Positions 1 to 7,368 of a stretch of 64,000 nucleotides of DNA are shown one piece after another. The notes beneath the pieces were generated by a model, which saw only the letters and a program-made list of their open reading frames with translations, ran no database searches and was not told the origin of the DNA. Each line of letters opens with the position of its first letter. Position 1 is the first letter of the stretch. The stretch lies in NCBI GenBank assembly GCA_022768465.1, contig JALELZ010000031.1, positions 1 to 64,000 on the forward strand, written 5' to 3'. A program made the position numbers and the translations under genes. This stretch comes from Lachnospiraceae bacterium (GTDB lineage Bacteria > Bacillota > Clostridia > Lachnospirales > Lachnospiraceae).

Positions 1-627
1 TCTTGCAGCTGCTACAGTAAATAATGCCGCTGATTCCATTTCTGAGCAGGTTGCTCCGAGTCTTCTCCATGCCTCCCACTTATATTTAAGCATCGGCTCT
101 GTAGGCATGGTATCCGGGCTGTGCTGACCGTAAAAGCTGTCCTTGCACTGAACAACTCCCATATGATGTCTGAAGCCAAGCTTCTCTGAAGCCTGCTTAA
201 GCGCAAGCGTAACATCAAAATCAGGAACTGCCGGCCATTCCTCCGGAGCATACTCCTTAGACGTTCCTTCAAATCTTATAGCACCGGTAGCTATGCAGAG
301 GTCACCTCCCATAACTTCCTTTTTAATGCCTCCTGATGTACCTACTCTTATAAAAGTATCAGCACCAATATGTATAAGCTCTTCCATACCTATAGAAGCT
401 GATGCTCCGCCTATACCTGTAGACATTACACTTACCGGTACTCCGTCAAGTGTTCCTGTATATGTAACATATTCTCTGTTCTGTGCGATGAGCTTTGCAT
501 CATCAAAATACTTTGCGATCTTCTCGCAGCGTCCCGGATCTCCCGGAAGAATGACATATCTTCCGACATCACCCTTATTAAGATGAATATGATATTCGCC
601 CTGTTCTGATTTATATGCAAGTTTCAT
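1..627 (-). CDS. udp: Uridine phosphorylase, C-terminus cut by the window edge
   Basis: Nucleoside phosphorylase of pyrimidine salvage: uridine plus phosphate gives uracil and ribose-1-phosphate, in the cytoplasm. The reading frame is open from the ATG at 627 to base 1 (209 codons; the family is usually about 250, so roughly the last 40-45 residues are missing). Family signatures read from the sequence are [13 protein letters not shown] near residue 27, [16 protein letters not shown] near residue 70 (phosphate-binding glycine-rich turn) and a late EMESAALF motif that contacts ribose. An AAAGGA ribosome site precedes the ATG by about 8 bases. It is divergent from queT, with which it shares a short control region. 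Purine or MTA phosphorylases are relatives, but the match here is best to the Udp branch. Confidence 0.88.
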   Translation of the reverse strand, partial: MKLAYKSEQGEYHIHLNKGDVGRYVILPGDPGRCEKIAKYFDDAKLIAQNREYVTYTGTLDGVPVSVMSTGIGGASASIGMEELIHIGADTFIRVGTSGGIKKEVMGGDLCIATGAIRFEGTSKEYAPEEWPAVPDFDVTLALKQASEKLGFRHHMGVVQCKDSFYGQHSPDTMPTEPMLKYKWEAWRRLGATCSEMESAALFTVAAAR

Positions 628-659
628 AACCTATATTCCTTTCTGCACGGTCTTTTTGC

Positions 660-688
660 TTGACCTTACGGCATTAAACATGTAAACT
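660..688 (+). promoter_or_regulatory. Sigma-A-type promoter of queT
   Basis: TTGACC at 660-665 and TAAACT at 683-688 are separated by 17 bases, and the predicted start near 695 lies just before the preQ1 aptamer. Inferred from sequence only. Confidence 0.65.
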
Positions 689-715
689 AATGCTCGTTTC
701 AGGATATTCCGGAAC

Positions 716-759
716 GGTGAGTTCGTGACCATCCTCACCTAAGAAAAAAACTACGGAGA
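716..759 (+). promoter_or_regulatory. preQ1-I riboswitch upstream of queT
   Basis: A six-pair stem (GGTGAG 716-721 with CTCACC 734-739) closes a 12-base loop, followed by an A-rich tail. Loop bases CGTG at 724-727 can pair with tail bases TACG at 752-755 to form the H-type pseudoknot typical of class I preQ1 aptamers. The last loop base is C (733), the position that recognises the ligand in this class. The loop length equals that of the Bacillus queC aptamer. The tail pairing runs into the CGGAG ribosome site of queT, so ligand binding would be expected to hide the site and lower translation. The preQ1 assignment rests on fold and gene context, both of which agree. Confidence 0.82.
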
Positions 760-766
760 TAATACA

Positions 767-1306
767 ATGAAAATTTCAACTGCAACTATCTGTCAGGCTG
801 CACTTATTGCAGCCGTCTACACAGTACTGAGCCTTGCGTTCTTACCTATAAGCTTCGGACCTGTGCAGTGCAGGATCAGTGAAATGCTGACCGTGCTTCC
901 TGCATTCCTTCCGGCAGCCATACCCGGTGTCGCAATAGGCTGTCTCATCACCAATATATTGGGAGGAGCCATTCTCCCGGATATCATATTCGGAACACTG
1001 GCTACTCTTATAGGCGCTGTACTGACACGTTTACTTACACGCGGATTTTTAAACAGTTCGCAGTCAGGTGCAAGTCTTCGTTTCAGACTTGCGGCAGTGC
1101 TTCCGCCAATCATCAGCAATACTATAATTGTTCCGTTAGTGCTTAAATTCGCATACATGTACGACGATGCACTTTACTTTATGGCATTTACAGTATGTCT
1201 CGGCGAAATAATCGGAATCGGTGTCATAGGAAATATACTTATAACGGTATTAAGCCGCCAGAACATACTTTCACAGTTAATGAAGTATTCAGACTGCAGA
1301 GCCTGA
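767..1306 (+). CDS. queT: QueT-family queuosine precursor transporter (ECF S component)
   Basis: Membrane substrate-binding subunit of an energy-coupling-factor importer, thought to bring in queuosine precursors such as preQ1. The 179-residue protein is almost wholly hydrophobic, with about five to six membrane segments. It carries the family's conserved stretches QCRISEMLTVLPAF near residue 32 and GAILPDIIFGTLATLIG near residue 65. The ATG at 767 is set by the CGGAG site. It is a single-gene unit: a promoter and preQ1-type riboswitch lie upstream and a strong terminator downstream. The shared ATPase and T subunits of the ECF system are not in this window. Function is inferred from family and riboswitch. 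Confidence 0.88.
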   Translation: MKISTATICQAALIAAVYTVLSLAFLPISFGPVQCRISEMLTVLPAFLPAAIPGVAIGCLITNILGGAILPDIIFGTLATLIGAVLTRLLTRGFLNSSQSGASLRFRLAAVLPPIISNTIIVPLVLKFAYMYDDALYFMAFTVCLGEIIGIGVIGNILITVLSRQNILSQLMKYSDCRA

Positions 1307-1417
1307 TATTTTCATATAATATTAAGATGCATTCGGCATCCCATCACGATCTGTCTATGACAGATCAGAACAAGCTGAAAAATATAAAATTATATCTCCG
1401 GAATTTTCTGAAAACAT

Positions 1418-1460
1418 ACTGTCCTTACGCATTCTATCAATGCTTAAGGACAGTTTTTTA
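1418..1460 (+). terminator. Intrinsic terminator between queT and rpiB
   Basis: A near-perfect long stem (ACTGTCCTTA 1418-1427 with the complementary arm ending at 1454, continued inside by GCATT/AATGC) is followed by a run of six T. The two genes converge, and A residues on the other side may also let it serve rpiB. Confidence 0.85.
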
Positions 1461-1477
1461 TTGAATGTAAGCCTTTT

Positions 1478-1921
1478 TTAGTTTCCCTTTTCGATCTCTG
1501 AAATAATGTCTACTCTTCTCTGATGTCTTCCACCCAGGAATTCAGCTCCGAGCCATTCATCAACGATCATCTTTGCAAGCTCAGGTCCGATCACTCTTGC
1601 ACCGAAGCAAAGTACATTGGAATTATTATGTATTCTTGAAAGCTTTGCGCTGTAAGGCTCTGAACAGCATACAGCACGTACTCCGTTTACTTTATTGCAG
1701 GCAATACTAATGCCTACACCTGTTCCGCATATAGCTATACCAAGATCAGCCTCCCCGGATACGACTGCATTTCCAACCTTTTCTCCGTACAGCGGATAAT
1801 CCACGCTGTTTAAAGTATCTGTACCGAAATTTATGACCTCATAACCCTTTTCCTCAAGATATTCCTTTATGATGTTCTTCATTTCAACTGCTGCATGGTC
1901 GTTTCCAATTGCAATTTTCAT
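1478..1921 (-). CDS. rpiB: Ribose-5-phosphate isomerase B family protein
   Basis: Sugar-phosphate isomerase of the RpiB/LacAB family, normally interconverting ribose-5-phosphate and ribulose-5-phosphate. The 147 residues match the family length. Visible landmarks are GNDHA near residue 6 (Asp8, His9), the catalytic Cys65 in ICGTGVG (65-70) and His98 in the SRIHNNSNVLCFGARV stretch. It is the downstream gene of a two-gene unit with the heptose-kinase-like gene, 17 bases apart, so it may isomerise another aldose phosphate in that pathway rather than serve the pentose phosphate pathway. That alternative is inference from gene order. Confidence 0.88.
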   Translation of the reverse strand: MKIAIGNDHAAVEMKNIIKEYLEEKGYEVINFGTDTLNSVDYPLYGEKVGNAVVSGEADLGIAICGTGVGISIACNKVNGVRAVCCSEPYSAKLSRIHNNSNVLCFGARVIGPELAKMIVDEWLGAEFLGGRHQRRVDIISEIEKGN

Positions 1922-1938
1922 TTCTTTTGCCCTTTCCT

Positions 1939-2937
1939 TTATTCCTTTTCAAAGCTTTCCCATTCATCATGAATAATGGCAGTGCCTTCATTTTCAAATC
2001 TGAACGGAATATATAATAATGACTCCATTGCCTTCATAACAGCTTCCTGTTTATCCGGTTCTACATAGAAGACGATAAATCCGCCGCCGCCTGCTCCGAG
2101 CAGCTTGCCTCCCAGTGCTCCGGCTTTAAGTCCTGTTTCATACATGGCATCTATGTTGTCCGTTGAAATGCCACTCGCCATACCTCTTTTCAGCTTCCAT
2201 GTGTGATCCAGCATTCTGCCGAAATCATCAAGCTTTCTGCCTTCATCTTCCAATATGTCCTTGGCCTCGTATACAAGCTTTGTCATTTCCTTAAGCTCGG
2301 CAGTTTTATCCTTAAGAGACTTTGCTGTGCCCTTTTGTATATCTGATGAAAATCTTGAATATCCCGTAAAGAAGAGCATAAGTCTGTCATTAAGCTCATC
2401 CTTTCTCTCATCACTTACACCTACCGGCTTAACTCTGTATCCGTCTGCACTGAATTCTATGAGATTGAGTCCTCCGAAGGCAGCAGCTATCTGATCCTGC
2501 ACACCTCCGCTTTCTGCACAGAGCACTCTTTCAAGATATATCGCCTGATCAGCAAGCTCTCTTTTAGAAAGCTTTTTGCCCTTAAGCGCACTGAAGGCAT
2601 TGAGCATTCCTACAGCAAATGATGAGGATGTGCCAAGACCTGATCTTGCCGGAAGATCCGCATCATAGGTAAGTCTAAGCTCATGCATATCCTTCATAAG
2701 CATGGCATTGCGTACAGCAGGATGAACGATATCCTCTGTTTTCGCGACTCTCTCGATCTTTGAATAAATAATTTCGTTTCTATAATCAAAAAAACGCGGT
2801 AAATGTCTGACACTCACATAACAATATTTGTCAAAGGTAGTGGAGATAACTGCGCCGCCGTTTACTTTATAGTATTCTTCAAAATCCGTTCCGCCGCCAA
2901 AGAATGACATACGGAATGGTGTTCTCGTTATAATCAT
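1939..2937 (-). CDS. GHMP sugar kinase, D-glycero-D-manno-heptose 7-phosphate kinase-like
   Basis: ATP-dependent small-molecule kinase of the GHMP superfamily, closest by pattern to HddA, which phosphorylates heptose-7-phosphate at C1 for GDP-heptose synthesis. The 332-residue protein begins with RTPFRMSFFGGGTDF, carries the nucleotide loop ARSGLGTSSSFAVG at about residues 97-110, and ends with the KLLGAGGGGFIVFYV motif near residue 285. A CGGAG ribosome site lies 6 bases before the ATG. It is followed by rpiB; the other GDP-heptose genes (gmhA, gmhB, hddC) are not nearby, so the true sugar substrate is uncertain and fucose-kinase-like activity cannot be excluded. Confidence 0.75.
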   Translation of the reverse strand: MIITRTPFRMSFFGGGTDFEEYYKVNGGAVISTTFDKYCYVSVRHLPRFFDYRNEIIYSKIERVAKTEDIVHPAVRNAMLMKDMHELRLTYDADLPARSGLGTSSSFAVGMLNAFSALKGKKLSKRELADQAIYLERVLCAESGGVQDQIAAAFGGLNLIEFSADGYRVKPVGVSDERKDELNDRLMLFFTGYSRFSSDIQKGTAKSLKDKTAELKEMTKLVYEAKDILEDEGRKLDDFGRMLDHTWKLKRGMASGISTDNIDAMYETGLKAGALGGKLLGAGGGGFIVFYVEPDKQEAVMKAMESLLYIPFRFENEGTAIIHDEWESFEKE

Positions 2938-2996
2938 AAAAGACTCCGATTTGTTTAATGAAAAGTATGTCAGTTCAAAACTACATACTTCAAAAT

Positions 2997-3025
2997 ATTT
3001 TACACTATGAAGGGTTTTTATTCAA
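2997..3025 (-). promoter_or_regulatory. Promoter of the heptose-kinase/rpiB unit
   Basis: Reading the minus strand, TTGAAT (3025-3020) and TAAAAT (3002-2997) are separated by 17 bases and sit about 60 bases before the kinase ATG. Confidence 0.6.
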
Positions 3026-3099
3026 GAATCAGCATAAACAGTAAAGAACTCGAAATCTTCACAATATAGATGTAAAATAACAATATAAAAAATTTGGTG

Positions 3100-3128
3100 T
3101 TGACTTTATTTTTTAGATTTGTTATAAT
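3100..3128 (+). promoter_or_regulatory. Strong promoter of the rubrerythrin gene
   Basis: TTGACT at 3100-3105 and a perfect TATAAT at 3123-3128 with 17-base spacing. The -10 box is flanked by the inverted pair TTTAGA/TCTAAA, which could be an operator. It is not a clean match to the PerR box, so oxidative control is only a guess. Confidence 0.75.
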
Positions 3129-3209
3129 TCTAAATATAAAAAATAAACCAACAATGAATTTTAAAACTACAATATAAATTCATCACACATTTAAGGAGGA
3201 ATTTCTGAC

Positions 3210-3752
3210 ATGAAAACATGGGTATGTACAGTTTGCGGATATGTATTTGAGGGCGAGAATCCACCGGCTGAGTGTCCGGTCTGTAAGGCTCCTGCATCAA
3301 AGTTCAAGGAGCAGGCAGGCGAGCTCACATGGGCAGCTGAGCATGAGCTTGGTGTAGCAAAGGGCGTTTCACAGGACATCATCGATGACCTTCGCGATAA
3401 CTTCAACGGAGAGTGCTCAGAGGTTGGTATGTACCTTGCAATGTCAAGAGTAGCATACAGAGAGGGATATCCTGAGATCGGTGAGTACTACAAGACAGCA
3501 GCATTCGAAGAGGCAGAGCACGCAGCAAAATTCGCAGAGCTTCTCGGCGAAGTACTTACAGATTCAACAAAGGCAAACCTTGAGGCAAGAGTTGCAGCTG
3601 AGAACGGCGCAACAGCAGGAAAGGTAGACCTCGCAAAGAGAGCAAAGGCAGCTAACCTTGACGCTATCCACGACACAGTACACGAGATGGCAAGAGACGA
3701 GGCTCGTCACGGCAAGGCATTCGCAGGACTTCTTAAGAGATACTTTGGCTAA
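3210..3752 (+). CDS. Reverse-type rubrerythrin
   Basis: Peroxide-reducing non-haem iron protein that protects anaerobes from H2O2 and O2. The 180-residue protein has the rubredoxin domain at the N-terminus (Cys6, Cys9, Cys22, Cys25 as two CxxC pairs) and the four-helix diiron domain after it, the reverse of classical rubrerythrin order. Diiron ligands are suggested by EEAEH and DEARH motifs near residues 95 and 165. An AAGGAGG ribosome site precedes the ATG. It is monocistronic with a strong promoter and its own terminator, and its codon use looks highly expressed. Electron donors are not encoded alongside. Confidence 0.92.
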   Translation: MKTWVCTVCGYVFEGENPPAECPVCKAPASKFKEQAGELTWAAEHELGVAKGVSQDIIDDLRDNFNGECSEVGMYLAMSRVAYREGYPEIGEYYKTAAFEEAEHAAKFAELLGEVLTDSTKANLEARVAAENGATAGKVDLAKRAKAANLDAIHDTVHEMARDEARHGKAFAGLLKRYFG

Positions 3753-3774
3753 GCTACAAGCCGAGCAAATATGA

Positions 3775-3826
3775 AAGAAAAGGTGGTCTGAAGTGAATTT
3801 ATTCACTGAAGATCGCCTTTTCTTTT
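3775..3826 (+). terminator. Terminator of the rubrerythrin gene
   Basis: An AAAAGG/CCTTTT outer stem with an inner AGTGAA/TTCACT stem is followed by TTTTCTTTT. Its T-rich tail is also the left edge of the first intergenic repeat copy. Confidence 0.75.
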
Positions 3827-3832
3827 AGATTT

Positions 3833-4059
3833 GGATGGCGCCAGCCATCCATGAAATAGCCCGAAGGGCTATGAATGGCTCGGCGTATCTATATTTACTA
3901 GAGCAAATACTACCTTTTAGCTTATCATACGGCGCCAGCCATCCATGAAATAGCCTGAAGGGCTATGAATGGCGCATGGCTTGTCTGCCTCTTTTCTTTT
4001 AGATTTGGATGGCGCCAGCCATCCATGAAATAGCCCGAAGGGCTATGAATGGCGCGTGG
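3833..4059. repeat. Cluster of three intergenic palindromic repeats
   Basis: A 43-base core occurs at 3837-3879, 3931-3973 and 4011-4053; copy 2 differs by one base (C to T). Each core can fold as GGATGGC/GCCATCC followed by ATAGCCC/GGGCTAT, or as a longer hairpin pairing CCAT with ATGG. Copies 1 and 3 also share the left flank TTTTCTTTTAGATTTGGAT, and copies 2 and 3 share a right flank like the 3' end of the neighbouring dus gene. The stop codon and last few codons of dus lie inside copy 3. It looks like a REP-type or small mobile repeat with local duplication; no coding potential is seen. Confidence 0.85.
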
Positions 4060-5110
4060 CTTGTGCCTCTTCAAGCCCCTTAAGTGCCTCATCAGCTGCA
4101 ATCCTATACTCCGCTACGCTTTTAGACTTTACTATACGCTTTAAGTACTTATCCTTATCAGGAAATCCTACAATAAGCCACGTCCAGATTTCCTTCATTT
4201 TATGAAGCACCGGTGTTTCTCCGCTCATAAGCTCAATGTAGCCGTTAAGCAGATCATCTGTAAAAGCTCTTATTTCCTCTGCCGATATCAGCTTGCCTTT
4301 TTCCAAGTTATCAGATGCTGCTTTAGCGGTCTTTATTTTAAGTCTTTTAATAAGGCCCGGATCAGCTACCATGCCTCTTCCTATCATCACAGCATAGGGC
4401 ATTCTGCGGCATTTATCAACATTCGCATCCTTTTCATCATTAGCTGTGCACATTATGCCGTTGTATGCACCTATACTGATCACATACAACAGACGCTCAT
4501 AATCTTCTGCTGAGCAGATATCCCCGTTATAGCAGAGCGAATGTCTGCTGTGATCCAAAGCATATATAAATGCATCTGTATGTACCGCACCGGCATAGAA
4601 TTCGTCACGCACTCTCGGATGTATGATCAGCTCCTTTAAGGGATATTTATTGTATATATCAAGTATATCAGCCCATTCATCCGGGTCATCATAACCTATG
4701 CGTGTCTTTATTGATATCTCACACTCAGTCTCATCAAAGATCTGCGCAAGCATTTCATCAAGCCTTGCTTTTTCTTTAAGCAGGCCTGAGCCTCTTCCTT
4801 TGGTCGTGACCGTAGGTGACGGACAGCCCAGATTAATATTAAGCTCTTTATATCCGAAAGCTTTGAGCTCCTGCTCGCACATCAAAAATGCTTCTGCGGA
4901 ATTAGTAAGTATCTGCGGAACCAGATTGATCCCTACGTTATGCTCCGGCAATACATCATTGCGTTCTCTGTTCGTCATGCCCTTTTTCTTAACATGAGGC
5001 TCTATAAACGGTGTGAAGTATTTATCCGCAGACTCATTAAAATGAGCATTTACTGCATTTCTGAACACATAGCCGGTGATGCCCTCCATGGGCGCCATAT
5101 AAAATTTCAT
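4043..5110 (-). CDS. dus: tRNA dihydrouridine synthase
   Basis: FMN-dependent enzyme that reduces uridines in tRNA to dihydrouridine. The 355-residue TIM barrel opens with YMAPMEGITGYVFRN. It has the catalytic Cys96 in NINLGCPSP, KTRIGYDDPDEW near residue 138, the IHPRVRDEFYAG substrate loop and the phosphate-binding IGRGMVADPGL near residue 245. It is third in a minus-strand unit after the signal peptidase and FKBP lipoprotein genes, 30 bases downstream of the latter. The last residues and the TAG stop are supplied by an intergenic repeat copy, so the C-terminus has probably been rewritten by repeat insertion. Confidence 0.9.
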   Translation of the reverse strand: MKFYMAPMEGITGYVFRNAVNAHFNESADKYFTPFIEPHVKKKGMTNRERNDVLPEHNVGINLVPQILTNSAEAFLMCEQELKAFGYKELNINLGCPSPTVTTKGRGSGLLKEKARLDEMLAQIFDETECEISIKTRIGYDDPDEWADILDIYNKYPLKELIIHPRVRDEFYAGAVHTDAFIYALDHSRHSLCYNGDICSAEDYERLLYVISIGAYNGIMCTANDEKDANVDKCRRMPYAVMIGRGMVADPGLIKRLKIKTAKAASDNLEKGKLISAEEIRAFTDDLLNGYIELMSGETPVLHKMKEIWTWLIVGFPDKDKYLKRIVKSKSVAEYRIAADEALKGLEEAQATRHS

Positions 5111-5140
5111 TCTCTGTCAGTTTTCTGCTCTTAGGTCTTT

Positions 5141-6415
5141 TTATTCCTCAGCAGCATCTGCATCATCTGCATCGAGAATGTTTATCTCACCGGCATCCTC
5201 AGCATTTACATCTGTATCTGCATCAGCTTCTGCCTCTGCAGCATCAACATAGCTGACCTCTGCGGCATTGTCAGCGATTGCCTTGCCTGAAAGATACCAG
5301 ATAACAGCCTCCTGCTGCTCTGTCTCATCAAGATAAAGGTTGAACTGATCCTCAGTATAGCCAAACTCATCAAGATACTGCTTTTTGGTTTCTTCGTTGT
5401 ACTCAAGACCCTCTGCTTCGCAGATGGCATATCTGATCATTACCTCCTTAGCTGCATCAACTGCATTTTCTCTCATTTCTTCTCTGAAGGTATCATAATC
5501 CTTACCCATCAGGTAGAGATAATATGCGAGATTCATGCCCTGTGCCTGAAGATTCTTGTCAGCACTCTTGAGTGCCTGATCCATCTGCCACTCAACTGTT
5601 TCATCTGCAGGCTCTGCATCACTGTTTTCAAGAGCTGCTGCAATCGCATTGTTATAGAGTGAGCTCTTTGCGGTAAGCATAGCATTGTGAGCGAGATTAT
5701 TCTTTATTGTTGACTTGAAGTCAGCTACTGTCTTGACCTCACCCTCTGAGATGCTCTCAGCATCAGCATCTGTCATTTCGTCAAGGCTGATATTTCTCTT
5801 TATGCTGTTAATGTCAACGGTGAAAACGACATCCTTGCCGTTAAGGTCTTCCTTGCCGTAATCCTCCGGGAATTTTAGGTTAAGGTCGACAGTTTCTCCG
5901 TAATGCTTTCCGATGAGTCCGTCCTCGAAGCCGTCAATAAAGCTTCCTGAGCCGATCTTAAGATCGTAGTTCTCACCTTTTCCGTCGTCAAATTCTTTGC
6001 CGTCAATCTTACCGACAAAGTTAATATTAACTGTATCGCCTTCCTTTACTTCCTCGTCATTTCTTTCGACAGGAACATTTGCAAGAATGCTGTCAGTTAT
6101 GTATTTTTCTGCATCCTCGTCAGTTATCTGCTCTTCCTTTGGCGCTTCAAACTTGAGACCCTTATATTCAAGCTTATTCACCTTTCCGAGATCATCCGGC
6201 TTTTTAGGATCAAGAGCTGATATCTTTTCTTCATCAGCTGTCATCTGAGCTGTAGCATCATCTTCTGATGTGCTTTCTGTACTTTCTGTACTTGCTTCAC
6301 TTGATGCCTCTGCAGAAGTTTCCTTACTGTCGGTATTACCGCAGCCTCCGAGTACAAGCATTCCTGCAAGGACTGCTGCTGCTGATGAAACCGCAAGCTT
6401 GTTAAATTTGACCAT
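5141..6415 (-). CDS. Lipoprotein with trigger-factor-like FKBP peptidyl-prolyl isomerase domain
   Basis: Probable extracytoplasmic folding factor anchored to the membrane. The start at 6415 is chosen because a GGAGG site lies about 9 bases upstream. The signal sequence ends in a lipobox LVLGGC (Cys25), followed by a Ser/Glu/Thr-rich linker. An FKBP domain at roughly residues 110-195 (EGDTVNINFVGKIDGKEFD, then GSGSFIDGFEDGLIG) is followed by a helical region like the trigger factor C-terminal chaperone domain. The last 35 or so residues are very acidic Asp/Glu/Ala repeats. It lies between lepB and dus in one operon, in keeping with a role in export. Confidence 0.85.
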   Translation of the reverse strand: MVKFNKLAVSSAAAVLAGMLVLGGCGNTDSKETSAEASSEASTESTESTSEDDATAQMTADEEKISALDPKKPDDLGKVNKLEYKGLKFEAPKEEQITDEDAEKYITDSILANVPVERNDEEVKEGDTVNINFVGKIDGKEFDDGKGENYDLKIGSGSFIDGFEDGLIGKHYGETVDLNLKFPEDYGKEDLNGKDVVFTVDINSIKRNISLDEMTDADAESISEGEVKTVADFKSTIKNNLAHNAMLTAKSSLYNNAIAAALENSDAEPADETVEWQMDQALKSADKNLQAQGMNLAYYLYLMGKDYDTFREEMRENAVDAAKEVMIRYAICEAEGLEYNEETKKQYLDEFGYTEDQFNLYLDETEQQEAVIWYLSGKAIADNAAEVSYVDAAEAEADADTDVNAEDAGEINILDADDADAAEE

Positions 6416-6452
6416 TTGCTTTATTCCTCCAAAAAATATAAACATTTTTATA

Positions 6453-7181
6453 TTACTTTACTGTAGACGGATTAGGGAAGTATCTGAACATGACCTTCGC
6501 AACCATCTTATCCTTGTTTATGTATGGCTCATTCCAGTATCTTGCATCAAGTGAATTATTTCTGTTATCACCCATCATAAAATAGCAGTCGTCCGGAACT
6601 TCAAAATCCATATCACCCGTATAGAGCATAGGCTCCTTAAGATAGCTCTCATCAAGCTTCTCTCCGTTAAGGTATACGGCTGCTGTTATAAGCTCTGCAT
6701 CATCACCCTTAGAAGGATCGAGTCCCTCAATGCCGTCAAGCTCATTCTGCTTCACGGTTCCGTCCTGTCTGATCTCGATCTTATCTCCGGGAACACCTAT
6801 AACTCTCTTAAGGTAATAAAGCGTCTTAGGTCTGGTTATCTCCTGACCGCACTTGGGGCAGATATCAGGCGCTTCACCCTCTCCCTGGGCTCTGTTGCAG
6901 CGATTGCATATCCATCCGAATTTGAATATGGCAATATCTCCCCTTTCAGGATCACCGAAGGTATATGACAGTCTTGAGCCGATCACTCTGTCCTTTTGCT
7001 CAATGGTGTTTTCCATTGAACCGCTGGGAACGGTTGAGTTGGCTATGATAAAGCTGTTGATGAAAAGCGCAGCGATTATTGCAGCTGCGAACACCTCTAT
7101 CCAGCTTATAAGCTCCTTTATCGCTGAATGTTCCCTTTTCTTTTCTTTTTTTTCTTCTTTTTCTTCTTTCTTATCTGTCAT
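6453..7181 (-). CDS. lepB: Signal peptidase I with an inserted zinc-ribbon-like motif
   Basis: Membrane-bound serine/lysine endopeptidase that removes signal peptides from exported proteins. The 242 residues start with a Lys/Glu-rich cytoplasmic tail and a membrane segment at about 27-48, then the catalytic Ser55 in PSGSM and Lys125 in LKRVIGVPGD, and end with MGDNRNNSLDARYW. Between these two catalytic boxes sits a CxxC...CxxC insertion (Cys92, Cys95, Cys108, Cys111) that resembles a zinc ribbon and is not part of the basic family fold. It is the first gene of a unit with the FKBP lipoprotein and dus. Confidence 0.9.
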   Translation of the reverse strand: MTDKKEEKEEKKEKKREHSAIKELISWIEVFAAAIIAALFINSFIIANSTVPSGSMENTIEQKDRVIGSRLSYTFGDPERGDIAIFKFGWICNRCNRAQGEGEAPDICPKCGQEITRPKTLYYLKRVIGVPGDKIEIRQDGTVKQNELDGIEGLDPSKGDDAELITAAVYLNGEKLDESYLKEPMLYTGDMDFEVPDDCYFMMGDNRNNSLDARYWNEPYINKDKMVAKVMFRYFPNPSTVK

Positions 7182-7305
7182 AAAAATATCTCTCTATATT
7201 TTTCAGCTCATAAAACGCCTTATGAAAAGGCACTACAAGTGTTCATATTACATTGAAAATGTGTTTTATCTGTGTCACCTGCATATTAGGCCTTAACGAT
7301 TTATG

Positions 7306-7346
7306 TGCGGCCACAATATCCCTTATAGGATATCATGAGCCGCACT
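7306..7346 (-). terminator. Hairpin after potCD
   Basis: GTGCGGC/GCCGCAC with an inner ATATCC/GGATAT stem lies 20-60 bases beyond the stop of potCD. No T run follows, so it may be a weak terminator or an RNA-end stabiliser. Confidence 0.5.
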
Positions 7347-7368
7347 TAATTCAATCAGTCAAATAAAT

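Noticed and set aside
3106..3134. PerR box at the rubrerythrin promoter
   Set aside because: The inverted pair over the -10 box does not fit the TTATAAT-N-ATTATAA consensus well enough to name it.
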